A stretch of 64,000 nt of DNA from Sphingomonas sp. LHG3406-1 (lineage in GTDB: Bacteria > Pseudomonadota > Alphaproteobacteria > Sphingomonadales > Sphingomonadaceae): the NCBI RefSeq assembly GCF_029637485.1, contig NZ_CP069128.1, positions 1,892,001 to 1,956,000 on the forward strand, given 5' to 3'. A model generated the notes under the pieces. It saw only the letters and a program-made list of their open reading frames with translations. It did no database searches and was not told the origin of the DNA. The translations under genes and the position numbers were made by a program. Below are positions 45,136-53,539 of the stretch, piece after piece (the first letter of the stretch is position 1; each line of letters starts with the position of its first letter).

Positions 45136-45651
45136 TCAGAGATAATCCACCGTGATGGGCACGTCGCCGCGGTAATTGCCTTCGGCATCGCCGGTGACGG
45201 TCAGTTCGCCGCCGAAGCGGATGCGCAGCCGGCCGTCGCCGTCGAGGCGCGGAAAGGCGGGAATGTCGCTGGTCAATGCGGTGATGGCGAGCGATCCGCC
45301 GGCATAGCCATAGAGATCGATCCGGCGCGGTAGCTCCACCCGCACCTGCCGACCCGGCTCGCCCCTGATCACCACCTCCCCAATCATCGCACGTCCCGTC
45401 ATCGGAGCCAGCGCGCCACTGGTCAGGCGCGATCCGTCCGGCCCGATCCGTGCCGTCCCCCCGGAAGGACCGGTCAGGATGACCCGGTCGAAGTCGAGGC
45501 TGGTCTGCACCTCCAGCGCCACCGATTTTGCGGTCTCCGAGGCCGGCGCGGTCAGGCTTTCCCCTTCCTGGCAGAGCCGGCACGGCACGACCTTCGCCGC
45601 TGCAGGGGCAGCGGGCAGGACAAGGGCCAGTGCGGACAGGATCCACCTCAT
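45136..45651 (-). CDS. DUF4402-like secreted protein
   Basis: 171 aa. Signal peptide (MRWILSALALVLPAAPAAA), a CRLC pair just after it, then VQTSLDFDRVILTGPSGGTARIGPDG, equivalent to the FGTV...G core of DUF4402, and a C-terminal GNYRGDVPITVDYL strand. No Shine-Dalgarno precedes ATG 45651; instead CACCTC and GAGGTG form a hairpin with the start codon at the loop edge. First gene of a leftward pair with the DUF4402 gene at 44579. Confidence 0.72.
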   Translation of the reverse strand: MRWILSALALVLPAAPAAAKVVPCRLCQEGESLTAPASETAKSVALEVQTSLDFDRVILTGPSGGTARIGPDGSRLTSGALAPMTGRAMIGEVVIRGEPGRQVRVELPRRIDLYGYAGGSLAITALTSDIPAFPRLDGDGRLRIRFGGELTVTGDAEGNYRGDVPITVDYL

Positions 45652-45756
45652 TTGGAGGTGAATAGCTCCAGAATGGTGTAAGCTTGGTAAAACTGCCGCT
45701 AACCATTGGAGCGCGGCAGGCTGCTCCCCACATGGTCGGTTCGAAGGAGTTCCCCA

Positions 45757-46170
45757 ATGAGCGACGATCAGACTGCGAAGGACATGCCCGCCAACGAGAA
45801 TGAGTGGCGCGAGAAGCTCGGTGAGGAGCGCTACCGAATCCTTCGTCAGGCCGGAACCGAGGCCCCTTGGAGCGGCGCGCTGCTCGGCAACAAGGCGCCG
45901 GGCGAATATGTGTGCGCTGGCTGCGGCACGCCCTTGTTCGAGAGCGACACCAAGTATGAGAGCGGCAGCGGCTGGCCCAGCTTCACCAATCCGGTGGACA
46001 AGGGCGCGGTCGCCGAGATCGCGGATGACAGCCACGGCATGCACCGTGTCGAGGTCCGCTGTGCCAAATGTGCGGGGCATCTCGGCCACGTCTTCCCCGA
46101 CGGGCCGGGGCCCGAGGGCCTGCGCTATTGCATCAATTCGGCGAGCCTCGACTTCAAGCCTGAGGAGTGA
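45757..46170 (+). CDS. msrB: Peptide-methionine (R)-S-oxide reductase
   Basis: 137 aa. Reduces methionine R-sulfoxide in proteins. Zinc-binding CAGC and CAKC pairs, GSGWPSF, GHVFPDG and the catalytic Cys in [11 protein letters not shown] are all present. ATG 45757 has a perfect AAGGAG upstream. A short hairpin (TCTGCG-GA-CGCAGA, about 46178-46191) follows the stop and may help termination. Confidence 0.96.
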   Translation: MSDDQTAKDMPANENEWREKLGEERYRILRQAGTEAPWSGALLGNKAPGEYVCAGCGTPLFESDTKYESGSGWPSFTNPVDKGAVAEIADDSHGMHRVEVRCAKCAGHLGHVFPDGPGPEGLRYCINSASLDFKPEE

Positions 46171-46305
46171 TGCTCTTCTGCGGACGCAGAGGCCGCAACC
46201 ATCCCGCCGATCGCTGTCGCGAGTCCGGGCGGGAAGCGGGTCCCATCGTCCGCATGGGAACAAAGCCTTGCCGCCCTCTTGGTTAGACCCTAACCCTCTG
46301 CGTCC

Positions 46306-48462
46306 ATGGCAAGGCAGCCCGTCCGACCCCGTCCCGCGCCAGCTGCTGCCGCCGCACCGTCGCTCGGCTTCATCGGCTGGGTGATCCGACTGTTCAAATG
46401 GGGGCTGGTGGCGAGCCTGGTCGGGCTGGTGGTCCTCGGCGTTGCGGTCGCGGTGGCCTACACCCAGCTCCCCTCCTACCAGAGCCTCTCGAATCGCGGC
46501 GACCTCGGCCAAAACATCCGCATCCGCTCGGCCGACGGCAAGCTGCTGGTCCAGCTCGGCCCCAACCTTGGTCAGTGGATTCCGTACGAGGAAATCCCCA
46601 CCACGATGAGAGCCGCGATGATCGCGGTCGAGGACAAGCGTTTCCGCTATCATCCGGGCGTCGACCCGATCGGCATGGCGCGCTCGATCAAGGTGCGCGT
46701 ACAGACCGGGCGGTTCAGCCAGGGCGGCTCGACCATCACCCAGCAGCTCGCCCGCAACATCTTTCTCAACAACAGCCGCACCTTCGCCCGCAAGCTGCGG
46801 GAGGCGGTGCTGGCGCTCGCGCTCGAGGCCAAGTTCAGCAAGAACCAGATTCTCGAGCTTTATCTCAACCGGGTCTATTTCGGCGGAGGTGCCTATGGCA
46901 TCGATGCGGCCAGCCGGACCTTCTTCGGTCATCCCGCGACCCGGCTAAGCCTCGGCGAGGCGACCATCATCGCCGGCCTGGTCAAGGCGCCGAGCAACTA
47001 TTCGCCGACCGCCGACGTCGAAGCGGCACGCGGCCGCGCCGACGTCGTCCTCAAGTCGATGGTCGACAATGGCTTCGTCTCCGCCTCCGCAGCTGCCAAC
47101 GTCGACCCGGCGCGGATCGTCGTCCAGCAGGGCGCCAGCCAGAACAGCGTCCGCTACTTTACCGACTGGGCCCTGCCCCAGCTCGACACGTTGATCGACG
47201 AGACCAGTGAGCCGATCGAGGTCTGGACCACGCTCGACACGACCATGCAGGGCGCGGCGGACCGGGCGGTCAATGCCAATACCCCCCGCGGCGCCCAAGG
47301 CGCACTCGTCGCGCTCGATCGGGACGGGGCGGTTCGCGCCATGATCGGCGGACGCGATTACGTCTCGAGCATCTACAATCGCGCGACGCAGGCGCAGCGG
47401 CAGCCCGGCTCCGCCTTCAAGCTGTTCGTCTATCTCGCTGCGCTCGAGTCCGGGATGAAGCCGACCACCACCCTGGTCGACGAGCCGGTCGACATCGAGG
47501 GCTGGCGCCCGCGCAACAGCACGCGCTCCTACCTGGGCGCAGTCTCGCTCCGCGAGGCTTTCGCGAGGTCGATCAACACGATCAGCGCCAAGATCGGTGC
47601 CGAACTCGGCTTCGGCACCATCGCCGACATGGCGCGCCGGTTCGGGATCACCTCGTCCCTGTCGACTTATCCGTCGATGGTGCTCGGAACCTCGGATGTC
47701 CGCCTGATCGACATGACCCGCGCCTATGCGGCGGTCGCCAACCGCGGTGCGTCGGTCAGCCCTTATGCCATCACCCGCGTCACCAGTGCCGACGGGCGGC
47801 TCCTTTACCGTCATGCGAGCGAGGAGCAGCGCACCCTCGTCGCACCGTGGGTCGCTGCGGGCATGACCGATCTGCTCCAGACGGCCGTGATGAGCGGGAC
47901 CGGACGCGCCGCGCAGATCGGGCGGCCGGTCGCGGGCAAGACCGGCACGACCCAGTCAAACCGTGATGGCTGGTTCATCGGCTTCTCGAGCGGGATCACC
48001 ACCGGCGTGTGGATGGGCCGCGACGATTCCAAGGCGATCGCCGGCCTTCAGGGCGGCACCGCGCCGGCGCGCGCCTTCCACGACTTCATGGTCCGTGCCG
48101 TCGCCAATCGGCCGGTCGAGCAATTCCAGACCGAAGTACCGATGCCCGACTGGCAGCTAGAGCCCGGCGAGGAGACCTACATCGGCAACGAGGAACTGCC
48201 GTTCGAGCCGCTGGTCGACGAGAATGGCAATCCGATCGGCACGCCGCCGGCGGACCCGCTTTCTCCCCCGGAGTTCGGGTCAGAGCAGCCCGCGCTGCCG
48301 GGCGAGCAGACCGAGGTCGATCGCATCTTCGGCGGCGCGCTCCCACCGCCAGAACGCCCCGTACCGCCGCCCCGCCCGCAAGCGGCGCCGAGGCAGGAGC
48401 GCCCGTTGCCCTTAGCCGCGCCCGACGGCGCGCAGCGCCGGACCGAGCCGACGCAATTCTAG
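46306..48462 (+). CDS. Class A penicillin-binding protein (PBP1A family)
   Basis: 718 aa bifunctional peptidoglycan synthase. One membrane helix (about 30-52), glycosyltransferase with catalytic Glu109 in EDKRFRYHPGVDP and GGSTITQQLARN, transpeptidase with Ser369-x-x-Lys (GSAFK), SIN and KTGTT (Lys545), and a Pro-rich C-terminal tail (from about 600). Lacks the long OB insertion of E. coli PBP1a, so closer to the shorter PBP1A/PBP1C-like alphaproteobacterial enzymes. The last 51 bases overlap the convergent metallopeptidase gene. Confidence 0.93.
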   Translation: MARQPVRPRPAPAAAAAPSLGFIGWVIRLFKWGLVASLVGLVVLGVAVAVAYTQLPSYQSLSNRGDLGQNIRIRSADGKLLVQLGPNLGQWIPYEEIPTTMRAAMIAVEDKRFRYHPGVDPIGMARSIKVRVQTGRFSQGGSTITQQLARNIFLNNSRTFARKLREAVLALALEAKFSKNQILELYLNRVYFGGGAYGIDAASRTFFGHPATRLSLGEATIIAGLVKAPSNYSPTADVEAARGRADVVLKSMVDNGFVSASAAANVDPARIVVQQGASQNSVRYFTDWALPQLDTLIDETSEPIEVWTTLDTTMQGAADRAVNANTPRGAQGALVALDRDGAVRAMIGGRDYVSSIYNRATQAQRQPGSAFKLFVYLAALESGMKPTTTLVDEPVDIEGWRPRNSTRSYLGAVSLREAFARSINTISAKIGAELGFGTIADMARRFGITSSLSTYPSMVLGTSDVRLIDMTRAYAAVANRGASVSPYAITRVTSADGRLLYRHASEEQRTLVAPWVAAGMTDLLQTAVMSGTGRAAQIGRPVAGKTGTTQSNRDGWFIGFSSGITTGVWMGRDDSKAIAGLQGGTAPARAFHDFMVRAVANRPVEQFQTEVPMPDWQLEPGEETYIGNEELPFEPLVDENGNPIGTPPADPLSPPEFGSEQPALPGEQTEVDRIFGGALPPPERPVPPPRPQAAPRQERPLPLAAPDGAQRRTEPTQF

Positions 48463-49104
48463 CCGGGCGGGCGCCACCGGACCGCCGAACAGCTGCGCCT
48501 CCGCCACCTTGAAGGCCGCCGAATGGTCCATGTGGAGCCGGTGCGCGACCTCGTGCGCGACGACGAAGCGCAGCACGTCCGGCGGCGCCAGGATCAGCCG
48601 CCAGCTGTAGCGAATGGCCCCTGCCGAGGAGCAGCTGCCCCAGCGGCTTGCCGGATCGCCGATGCTGACCGAGCGTATGGTCACGCCGGCTGCGGCGGCG
48701 ATTCTCGCGGTCTCCTCGCTCAGCCGGTCGCGGGCACGGGCACGAAGCCAGCGCTCTATCGAAGCTGGCACGCTTTCAGCCGGGCCGCCGACCACCAGCG
48801 TCCCGGCATCGATCACGACACCACGCCTCCAGGTCGGCTCGTGGCGGATCAGGAGGTCTCGTCCCTCGACCGGAATGGTCGATCCCGGCGCGAAGGGCTG
48901 GGCCGCCGGCGCCCGTTCGAGCTGACGGTCGATCCACTCCCGCTGCCCCACCACCCAATCGAGCGCCGCCTTCGCCGAATGCCGCCACGGCATGGTCAAC
49001 CGCAGCAGCCGCCGGTCGTGATCGACCCGCAGCCGCAGCCGGCGCGATCGCTTCAGCCGCTGGAGCCGGACGGGTAGGGGGAGCCGCGGATCTTCAGAGA
49101 TCAC
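48412..49104 (-). CDS. YgjP-like (DUF45) zinc metallopeptidase
   Basis: 230 aa. Zinc motif HEVAHRLHMDH near residue 187, preceded by GSCSSAGAIRYSWRLILAP, the DUF45/WLM signature. The N-terminal half is basic (RLQRLKRSRRLRLRVDHDRR). Bacterial YgjP proteins are little studied. Its 3' end overlaps that of the PBP gene by 51 bases in antiparallel, and its start overlaps the YcgN stop by 11 bases. Confidence 0.83.
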   Translation of the reverse strand: MISEDPRLPLPVRLQRLKRSRRLRLRVDHDRRLLRLTMPWRHSAKAALDWVVGQREWIDRQLERAPAAQPFAPGSTIPVEGRDLLIRHEPTWRRGVVIDAGTLVVGGPAESVPASIERWLRARARDRLSEETARIAAAAGVTIRSVSIGDPASRWGSCSSAGAIRYSWRLILAPPDVLRFVVAHEVAHRLHMDHSAAFKVAEAQLFGGPVAPARLELRRLGPALRAVGRG

Positions 49105-49543
49105 GGTCGGTCAGGTGGAATTCGAGCTCGCCCGCATCGACCTCGCTGATCGTCCAGCCACGCGTCGACATGCCGGCCTTGTGCACGCTCTCGCGGTCTC
49201 CGCTCTCGAGATAGTGCCAGTCCGGCAGCGGCTCGTCGAACGCCCGAAGCTTGTAGGCGCAGGTGGTCGGCAGCCATTCCAGCTCCTCCAGCCGGTCCAC
49301 CGACAGCTGGACGCAATCGGTCACCCACTTCTTGCGGTTCGCATAATCCGTGCAGCGGCCGTTCTTGCGGTCGAGCAGCTTGCACGCGACGTTGGTCGGG
49401 AACAGCTCGCCCGTGTCCGCATCCTCAAGCTTGTGCAGGCAGCAGCGGCCGCAGCCGTCGCACAGCGCTTCCCACTGCCCGGCATCGAGCGCGGTCAGGG
49501 GCTTGTCCCACCAGCGGGACTTGTCGGGCGGCGGCTTGTTCAT
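49094..49543 (-). CDS. YcgN family cysteine-cluster protein
   Basis: 149 aa. The N-terminal CDGCGRCC, then C54 in VACKLLD, C64 in GRCTDY and further Cys (DCVQLS, TTCAYKL) match the YcgN/UPF0260 family, related to Fe-S or zinc cluster domains. The C-terminal part (DWHYLESGDRESVHKAG) is also typical. Function unknown. First gene of the leftward pair with the YgjP-like protease. Confidence 0.88.
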   Translation of the reverse strand: MNKPPPDKSRWWDKPLTALDAGQWEALCDGCGRCCLHKLEDADTGELFPTNVACKLLDRKNGRCTDYANRKKWVTDCVQLSVDRLEELEWLPTTCAYKLRAFDEPLPDWHYLESGDRESVHKAGMSTRGWTISEVDAGELEFHLTDRDL

Positions 49544-49618
49544 TGGACCGGCAGACTTGGTCTGCTAGTGGCCCGCGTTCAAGCTTTACGCGACGAAAAC
49601 AGGGACACGGGCGGGATC

Positions 49619-50215
49619 ATGGCAATTCGGAAGCTCATCCTGGCAGCGGCGGCAGCAGCAACTCTTGCCGTTCCGGCCGCCGCCCAGTTCGCCAGCCAGG
49701 GCTATACCTTCATCCAGGCCGTGCGGCAGCGCGAAGGCGACAAGGCGATCGAGCTGCTCAAGCAGCCGGGCTCCAACGTCGTCAACTACCGCGACGATTC
49801 GGGGGAGGCAGCGATTCATGTCGTCACCGGCCGGCGTGATCTGACTTGGCTGCGTTACCTGCTGGCTCAGGGTGCCGACGCCAATCTCAGTAACCGCGGG
49901 GGCGACACGGCGCTGATCATTGCCGCCCGCATCGGCTTCGCGGAAGGGGCCGATGCACTGCTCCGTCGCGGCGCCCAGGTCGACAAGGCGAACCGGCTCG
50001 GGGAAACGCCGCTGATCGTGGCGGTCCAGCAGCGCCAGATGCCGCTCATCCGGCTACTGGTCGACAAGGGCGCCAACCCAGACAAGACCGACAATGCCAC
50101 CGGCCGAAGCGCGCGCGATTATGCCAAGCGCGACGCCCGCGCTGCCGAGATGCTGAGGCTGATGGAAGCGACCAAGCCCGCCCCGGCCCGCCCGGTCGCC
50201 GGCCCGGGGCTCTAG
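49619..50215 (+). CDS. Secreted ankyrin-repeat protein
   Basis: 198 aa. Signal peptide (MAIRKLILAAAAAATLAVPAAAQF), then about four ankyrin repeats (residues 55-165) with canonical GETPLIVAV, LLRRGAQVDKAN and LVDKGANPDKTDN. Probably a periplasmic protein-binding module; the partner is unknown. The C-terminal tail is Ala/Pro-rich. No clear Shine-Dalgarno is seen; ATG 49619 is chosen because it begins the signal peptide. Confidence 0.82.
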   Translation: MAIRKLILAAAAAATLAVPAAAQFASQGYTFIQAVRQREGDKAIELLKQPGSNVVNYRDDSGEAAIHVVTGRRDLTWLRYLLAQGADANLSNRGGDTALIIAARIGFAEGADALLRRGAQVDKANRLGETPLIVAVQQRQMPLIRLLVDKGANPDKTDNATGRSARDYAKRDARAAEMLRLMEATKPAPARPVAGPGL

Positions 50216-50220
50216 GGCGC

Positions 50221-50718
50221 TTACTGTCCCCAACCCAGGGTCGGATCGATCTGCGCGCTGAGGCGGCGCGCGGCGCGACGGGCGAAGCGCAGCAGCTCGG
50301 CCTTTCGCCTCGCCGGTGCCAGCGGCCGATGCGGCGCTTCCCGCACGACCGCCGCATCGTAGCGGTCGGCGACGATCACGCCGGCCGTCTCGGGCAGGAA
50401 GCGCTCTTCCTCCAGCAGCGCCGACAGGTGCGGCGGCACGGCCCAGAAGAAATTGTCGCAATAATCGAGATAGTCGGTCCACTTGGCATCGCCGGTGAGG
50501 TCGGCCTTGCTGACCTTGATCTCGACGATGGTGAGCTGGCCCTTGGGATCGATCCCCATCAGGTCGGCGCGCCGCCCATTCGGCAGCGGGACTTCGCATA
50601 TTGCGAACAGGTCACGCCGGCAGAATAAGCGGGTCACGCCGCGCGCAACCTCCACCGCTTGGAGTGGAAGGTCCTGAAAACAGGAAGAAGCGGAGAGAGA
50701 CTCGGGCGCGCTGGACAC
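50221..50718 (-). CDS. mmcB: MmcB family DNA repair protein
   Basis: 165 aa. Nuclease-like alpha/beta protein with ICEVPLPNGRRADLMGID, TIVEIKVSKADLTGDAKW and DYLDYCDNFFWAVP, matching MmcB, whose loss in Caulobacter gives mitomycin C sensitivity. The D...E-x-K pattern (RADLMG, IVEIKVSK) suggests a PD-(D/E)xK nuclease fold. It starts at GTG 50718, 12 bases after a LexA-box match, so SOS control is likely. Confidence 0.88.
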   Translation of the reverse strand: MSSAPESLSASSCFQDLPLQAVEVARGVTRLFCRRDLFAICEVPLPNGRRADLMGIDPKGQLTIVEIKVSKADLTGDAKWTDYLDYCDNFFWAVPPHLSALLEEERFLPETAGVIVADRYDAAVVREAPHRPLAPARRKAELLRFARRAARRLSAQIDPTLGWGQ

Positions 50719-50730
50719 GCCCGAGCCATA

Positions 50731-50745
50731 GAACAGGACAGGAAC
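50731..50745 (-). promoter_or_regulatory. LexA box upstream of mmcB
   Basis: On the minus strand GTTCCTGTCCTGTTC is an exact match to the alphaproteobacterial LexA consensus GTTC-N7-GTTC. It ends 12 bases before the mmcB start and lies 13 bases upstream of nothing else than the stop of the SleB-type gene, so it should repress mmcB. Confidence 0.72.
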
Positions 50746-50758
50746 GAAGCGCTAGGGC

Positions 50759-51418
50759 CTAGCGGTAGAAGACGTGATTACCGACAGACGCCACGCGAGT
50801 CAGGCGCCAGCCCGGGCGGACGCGGCGGGCGTGGAAGAACATGGCCTTGCCGACATTGCTGTCGTGAATGTCCGCATCGACGATGCGGGCGATGGCAACC
50901 GCATTCTTCCACTGCAGGCTGTTCTTGTTGACCGACGGCCAGCGGCCGCCGCGGACGAAGCTGAACTGGCCGCGCTGCGTCAGCACGCCGCAATAGCTGG
51001 ACGGAAAGCGGCCCCGGCTCTCGGCGCGGTTGGCGATGACGTGGCCGACCGCGAGCTGGCCGGCAAGCGGCTCGCTCTTGCTCTCGAAATAGACGCCGAC
51101 GGCGAGGCATTCGAGTTCGCGGCTGCCGGCATCGGCGCTGCGCAGCTTGGCAACGGTTTCGGACAGGCTGGCACCACGGCGCACGGCCGGTGTGTCGATC
51201 GCGGGCACAACCGCAGCGCCAGGCTCTTCGCTGCCGGCGACTTCGGCCGGAGCAAGCGGTTCGTTCGAAAGCGGGGTAGTCACGAGCGGTTCGCTATTGG
51301 CAACGGCGGCAACGGCCTGTTCGGTGGCGGGCGCCCGGACAATCTGGGCGGGGGCAACGGAACCTGCGGCAAGCGCAGTGGCGGCAACCATCAAGACCAA
51401 GTGACGAACCACGAACAA
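50759..51418 (-). CDS. Secreted SleB-type cell wall hydrolase
   Basis: 219 aa. Signal peptide in the first 25 residues, a low-complexity linker (about 30-90), then a Hydrolase_2 (SleB) domain with CLAVGVYFESKSEP carrying the likely catalytic Glu, VIANRAESRGRFPSSYCGVL, and FHARRVRPGW. Lytic transglycosylase-like activity on peptidoglycan is expected. Same strand as and upstream of mmcB, 40 bases apart. Confidence 0.87.
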   Translation of the reverse strand: MFVVRHLVLMVAATALAAGSVAPAQIVRAPATEQAVAAVANSEPLVTTPLSNEPLAPAEVAGSEEPGAAVVPAIDTPAVRRGASLSETVAKLRSADAGSRELECLAVGVYFESKSEPLAGQLAVGHVIANRAESRGRFPSSYCGVLTQRGQFSFVRGGRWPSVNKNSLQWKNAVAIARIVDADIHDSNVGKAMFFHARRVRPGWRLTRVASVGNHVFYR

Positions 51419-51601
51419 CCTATCAACGTGCGGTGGATTGCCGTCCGCGTGCCGAACCCGGCCGCCAAATGCGGCCTCATCTCACGCTTGGGCTGATCCC
51501 CCGTCTCGCGCGGCTCCCCGGGACGGTCGGACCGGCCCAGGGAGCACCCCGCTCGAAAGCTGTTCCTCGGTTCGTCGCATTGTTTCCCGGGCGCAACCCG
51601 C

Positions 51602-51928
51602 TCAGCTCATTTCAGCGGTGAATCGTTCTGCCGACGGGACGTCCAGTTCCAATATCCACAGATCGGGGTCTCGATCCGCGGCACGCGCAAGATGTTGTTG
51701 CAAGGAGGCCGAATCACGCAAGACGCGCTTTTCCCAGGCGTAGCGCCCATCCTGCTGGAGCAGGCGTTCCATCGTGAAGAGGACCGCTCCGCGCTCTGCC
51801 AGCAGCAGAAGCAGGCTGCCACGTTCGGCGTCGCCGCGGCGCATGACGGCACCGAAGCCGCCCTCTGCCGCGGCCCGGGCCAGCAGCGCGGAAACCTCGA
51901 CGTGGGTGGCGAGCCGCCCCTCGCTCAC
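51602..51928 (-). CDS. DUF1491 family protein
   Basis: 108 aa. RLATHVEVSALLARAAAEGGFGAVMRRGDAERG at the start and DPDLWILELD near the end match DUF1491, a small alphaproteobacterial family of unknown function. GTG 51928 overlaps the thioesterase stop by 4 bases (GTGA). Last gene of the leftward ptsN-thioesterase-DUF1491 run. Confidence 0.8.
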   Translation of the reverse strand: MSEGRLATHVEVSALLARAAAEGGFGAVMRRGDAERGSLLLLLAERGAVLFTMERLLQQDGRYAWEKRVLRDSASLQQHLARAADRDPDLWILELDVPSAERFTAEMS

Positions 51929-52404
51929 CTGGCGCGGTAACCTGACAGCCCCGCCAGAGCGATGTGAGAGCGGAGGAACGTACCTGTTCCGCGCGCGCAT
52001 TCCTCGCCACTCGAATCGACGATCCGCGCCTCGGCAACGAACACCCGCCGCTTGCCCGAAATCCAGCGCCCCTCGGCAAATGCCGGACCTTCGCGCATCG
52101 GTTTGGTGAAGTGCAGGTTGAAGGCCGTCGTCAGCAGGAAGCGGTCGCTGACCAGGCTGTTGGCCGCATAGAAGGCGGCGTCGTCGAGCATCTTGAAATA
52201 GAGCGTCCCGTGCGCTGCCCCGGCGGCATGGAAGTTCTGCGGCTCCACCGTGAAGCGGATGATCGCCTCGCCAGCGTTGGCCAGCGTCAGCTCGGACCGG
52301 AACAGGGCATTGATCGGCGCCGAGGCATAGAGTGCCTCGAGCGCGCGGAAATGCGCTTCGGCGCCGCTGACCGGCGTCTCCCCGTCAGGCAGCGTGCGGC
52401 TCAT
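51925..52404 (-). CDS. PaaI-type hotdog thioesterase
   Basis: 159 aa hotdog-fold protein. AAHGTLYFKMLDDAAFYAANS replaces the usual HGG...LAD core, followed by NLHFTKPMREG and AEGRWISGKRRVFVAEARI. Hydrolyses acyl-CoA thioesters; substrate unknown. ATG 52404 is preferred over TTG 52413. Its start overlaps the ptsN end by 20 bases. Confidence 0.83.
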   Translation of the reverse strand: MSRTLPDGETPVSGAEAHFRALEALYASAPINALFRSELTLANAGEAIIRFTVEPQNFHAAGAAHGTLYFKMLDDAAFYAANSLVSDRFLLTTAFNLHFTKPMREGPAFAEGRWISGKRRVFVAEARIVDSSGEECARGTGTFLRSHIALAGLSGYRAR

Positions 52405-52849
52405 CGACCCCAATCAGCACCGCCGCCAGCGCATCGCGGCTATTGGCCCCGCGAAGCCTCTCCAGGGTCGGCGCATGGCGTACCACTCGGCTGATCGCTG
52501 CCAGCGCCTTAAGATGGTCAGCGCCGGCGTCCGGCGGCGACAACAGGAGGAAGACGAGGTCTACCGGCGCCGCATCGATTGCCTTGTAGTCGATCGGCTC
52601 GGCAAGCTGGGCGACCAGCCCAAAGATCCGCTTCAGCCCCTCGACCTTGCCGTGCGGAATAGCGACACCATTGCCGAATCCGGTCGATCCCAGCCGCTCG
52701 CGCTCGGCGAGCGATGCCATCAGCTCGTTCGTATCCATCTGCAGCCGCTGCCCGGCGATCTGGCCGAGGCTGTGGAACAGGGCGCGCTTGTTCGCGACCG
52801 CAAGCTGTGGACGAATGGCGTCGAAATCGAGAAAGGTGGAAAGCTGCAT
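52385..52849 (-). CDS. ptsN: PTS IIA-like nitrogen regulatory protein
   Basis: 154 aa EIIA-Ntr. Phosphorylatable His66 in GVAIPHGKVEGL, ERERLGSTGFGNG, and LLSPPDAGADHLKALAAISR. Part of the nitrogen PTS, relaying phosphate from NPr and regulating potassium and nitrogen responses. The usual alphaproteobacterial neighbour hpf lies 64 bases upstream. ATG 52849 starts the conserved domain. Confidence 0.95.
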   Translation of the reverse strand: MQLSTFLDFDAIRPQLAVANKRALFHSLGQIAGQRLQMDTNELMASLAERERLGSTGFGNGVAIPHGKVEGLKRIFGLVAQLAEPIDYKAIDAAPVDLVFLLLSPPDAGADHLKALAAISRVVRHAPTLERLRGANSRDALAAVLIGVDEPHAA

Positions 52850-52913
52850 GACAGGATTACTCTGACGCCCGGCGGAAACCCGCGCGGCTGATGCCTCATG
52901 GACGAGGCCGGGT

Positions 52914-53492
52914 CTAGCGATCTTTGGGTTCGACCCAGCCGATGCTTCCGTCGTCCCGTCGATAGACCATGTTGAAGGCACCGGTCTTGCTGTTGCGGAA
53001 CATGAGCGCGTTGGTGTTGCGAAGATCGAGCATCATCACGGCATCGGACACGCTCGCCTCGGGGATGTCGACGCGGGTCTCGGCGATCACCGGCGGATGC
53101 TCGGGCGCGGGCTCCTCCTCGCTCGGCGGAGGCGCGAACACGACATAGGCGGCGGAGGCGTCATAGCCGGCGCCGCCCATCGCCTCGGCCCCCTTGCGAT
53201 CGCGCAACCGCGACTTGTAGCGCTTCAGCTGCCGCTCGATCTTGTCGGCCGCGCCTTCGAATGCCTGGTGGGCATCATAGCCCCTGTTGCTTGCCTTGAG
53301 CACGACTCCGTTCACCACCGGCGCGACGATGTCGCAGGTGAAGCCATTGTCGTGCGGACCCTTGCCGAAGGTGACATTGGCAGCGGTGGCGCGGCTGAAG
53401 TAGCGCCCGGTCAGCGCCTCCAGCCGCTCGGTGACATGGGTTTGAAGCGCCGCCCCGGTCTCGACCTGGTGACCTGCCACCCTGATGTCCAT
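52914..53492 (-). CDS. hpf: Long-form ribosome hibernation promoting factor
   Basis: 192 aa. The N-terminal RaiA-like domain (1-105, MDIRVAGHQVETGAALQ, DIVAPVVNGVVLKASNRGYDAHQAFEGA) binds the 30S decoding site; the C-terminal domain (VSDAVMMLDLRNTNALMFRNSKTGAFNMVYRRDDGSIGWVEP) promotes 100S dimer formation. Good GGAG-type Shine-Dalgarno upstream of ATG 53492. No rpoN is directly upstream, unlike in many proteobacteria. Confidence 0.96.
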   Translation of the reverse strand: MDIRVAGHQVETGAALQTHVTERLEALTGRYFSRATAANVTFGKGPHDNGFTCDIVAPVVNGVVLKASNRGYDAHQAFEGAADKIERQLKRYKSRLRDRKGAEAMGGAGYDASAAYVVFAPPPSEEEPAPEHPPVIAETRVDIPEASVSDAVMMLDLRNTNALMFRNSKTGAFNMVYRRDDGSIGWVEPKDR

Positions 53493-53539
53493 CGCTGCTG
53501 CTCCTTTCCGAGCTTCCCGGCAGCGCTTCCGTTCCCGGC

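Noticed and set aside
46257..46280. GGAAC...GTT as a second EcfG promoter before the PBP gene
   Set aside because: Spacing to GTT is about 20 bases and the CGTT form is absent.
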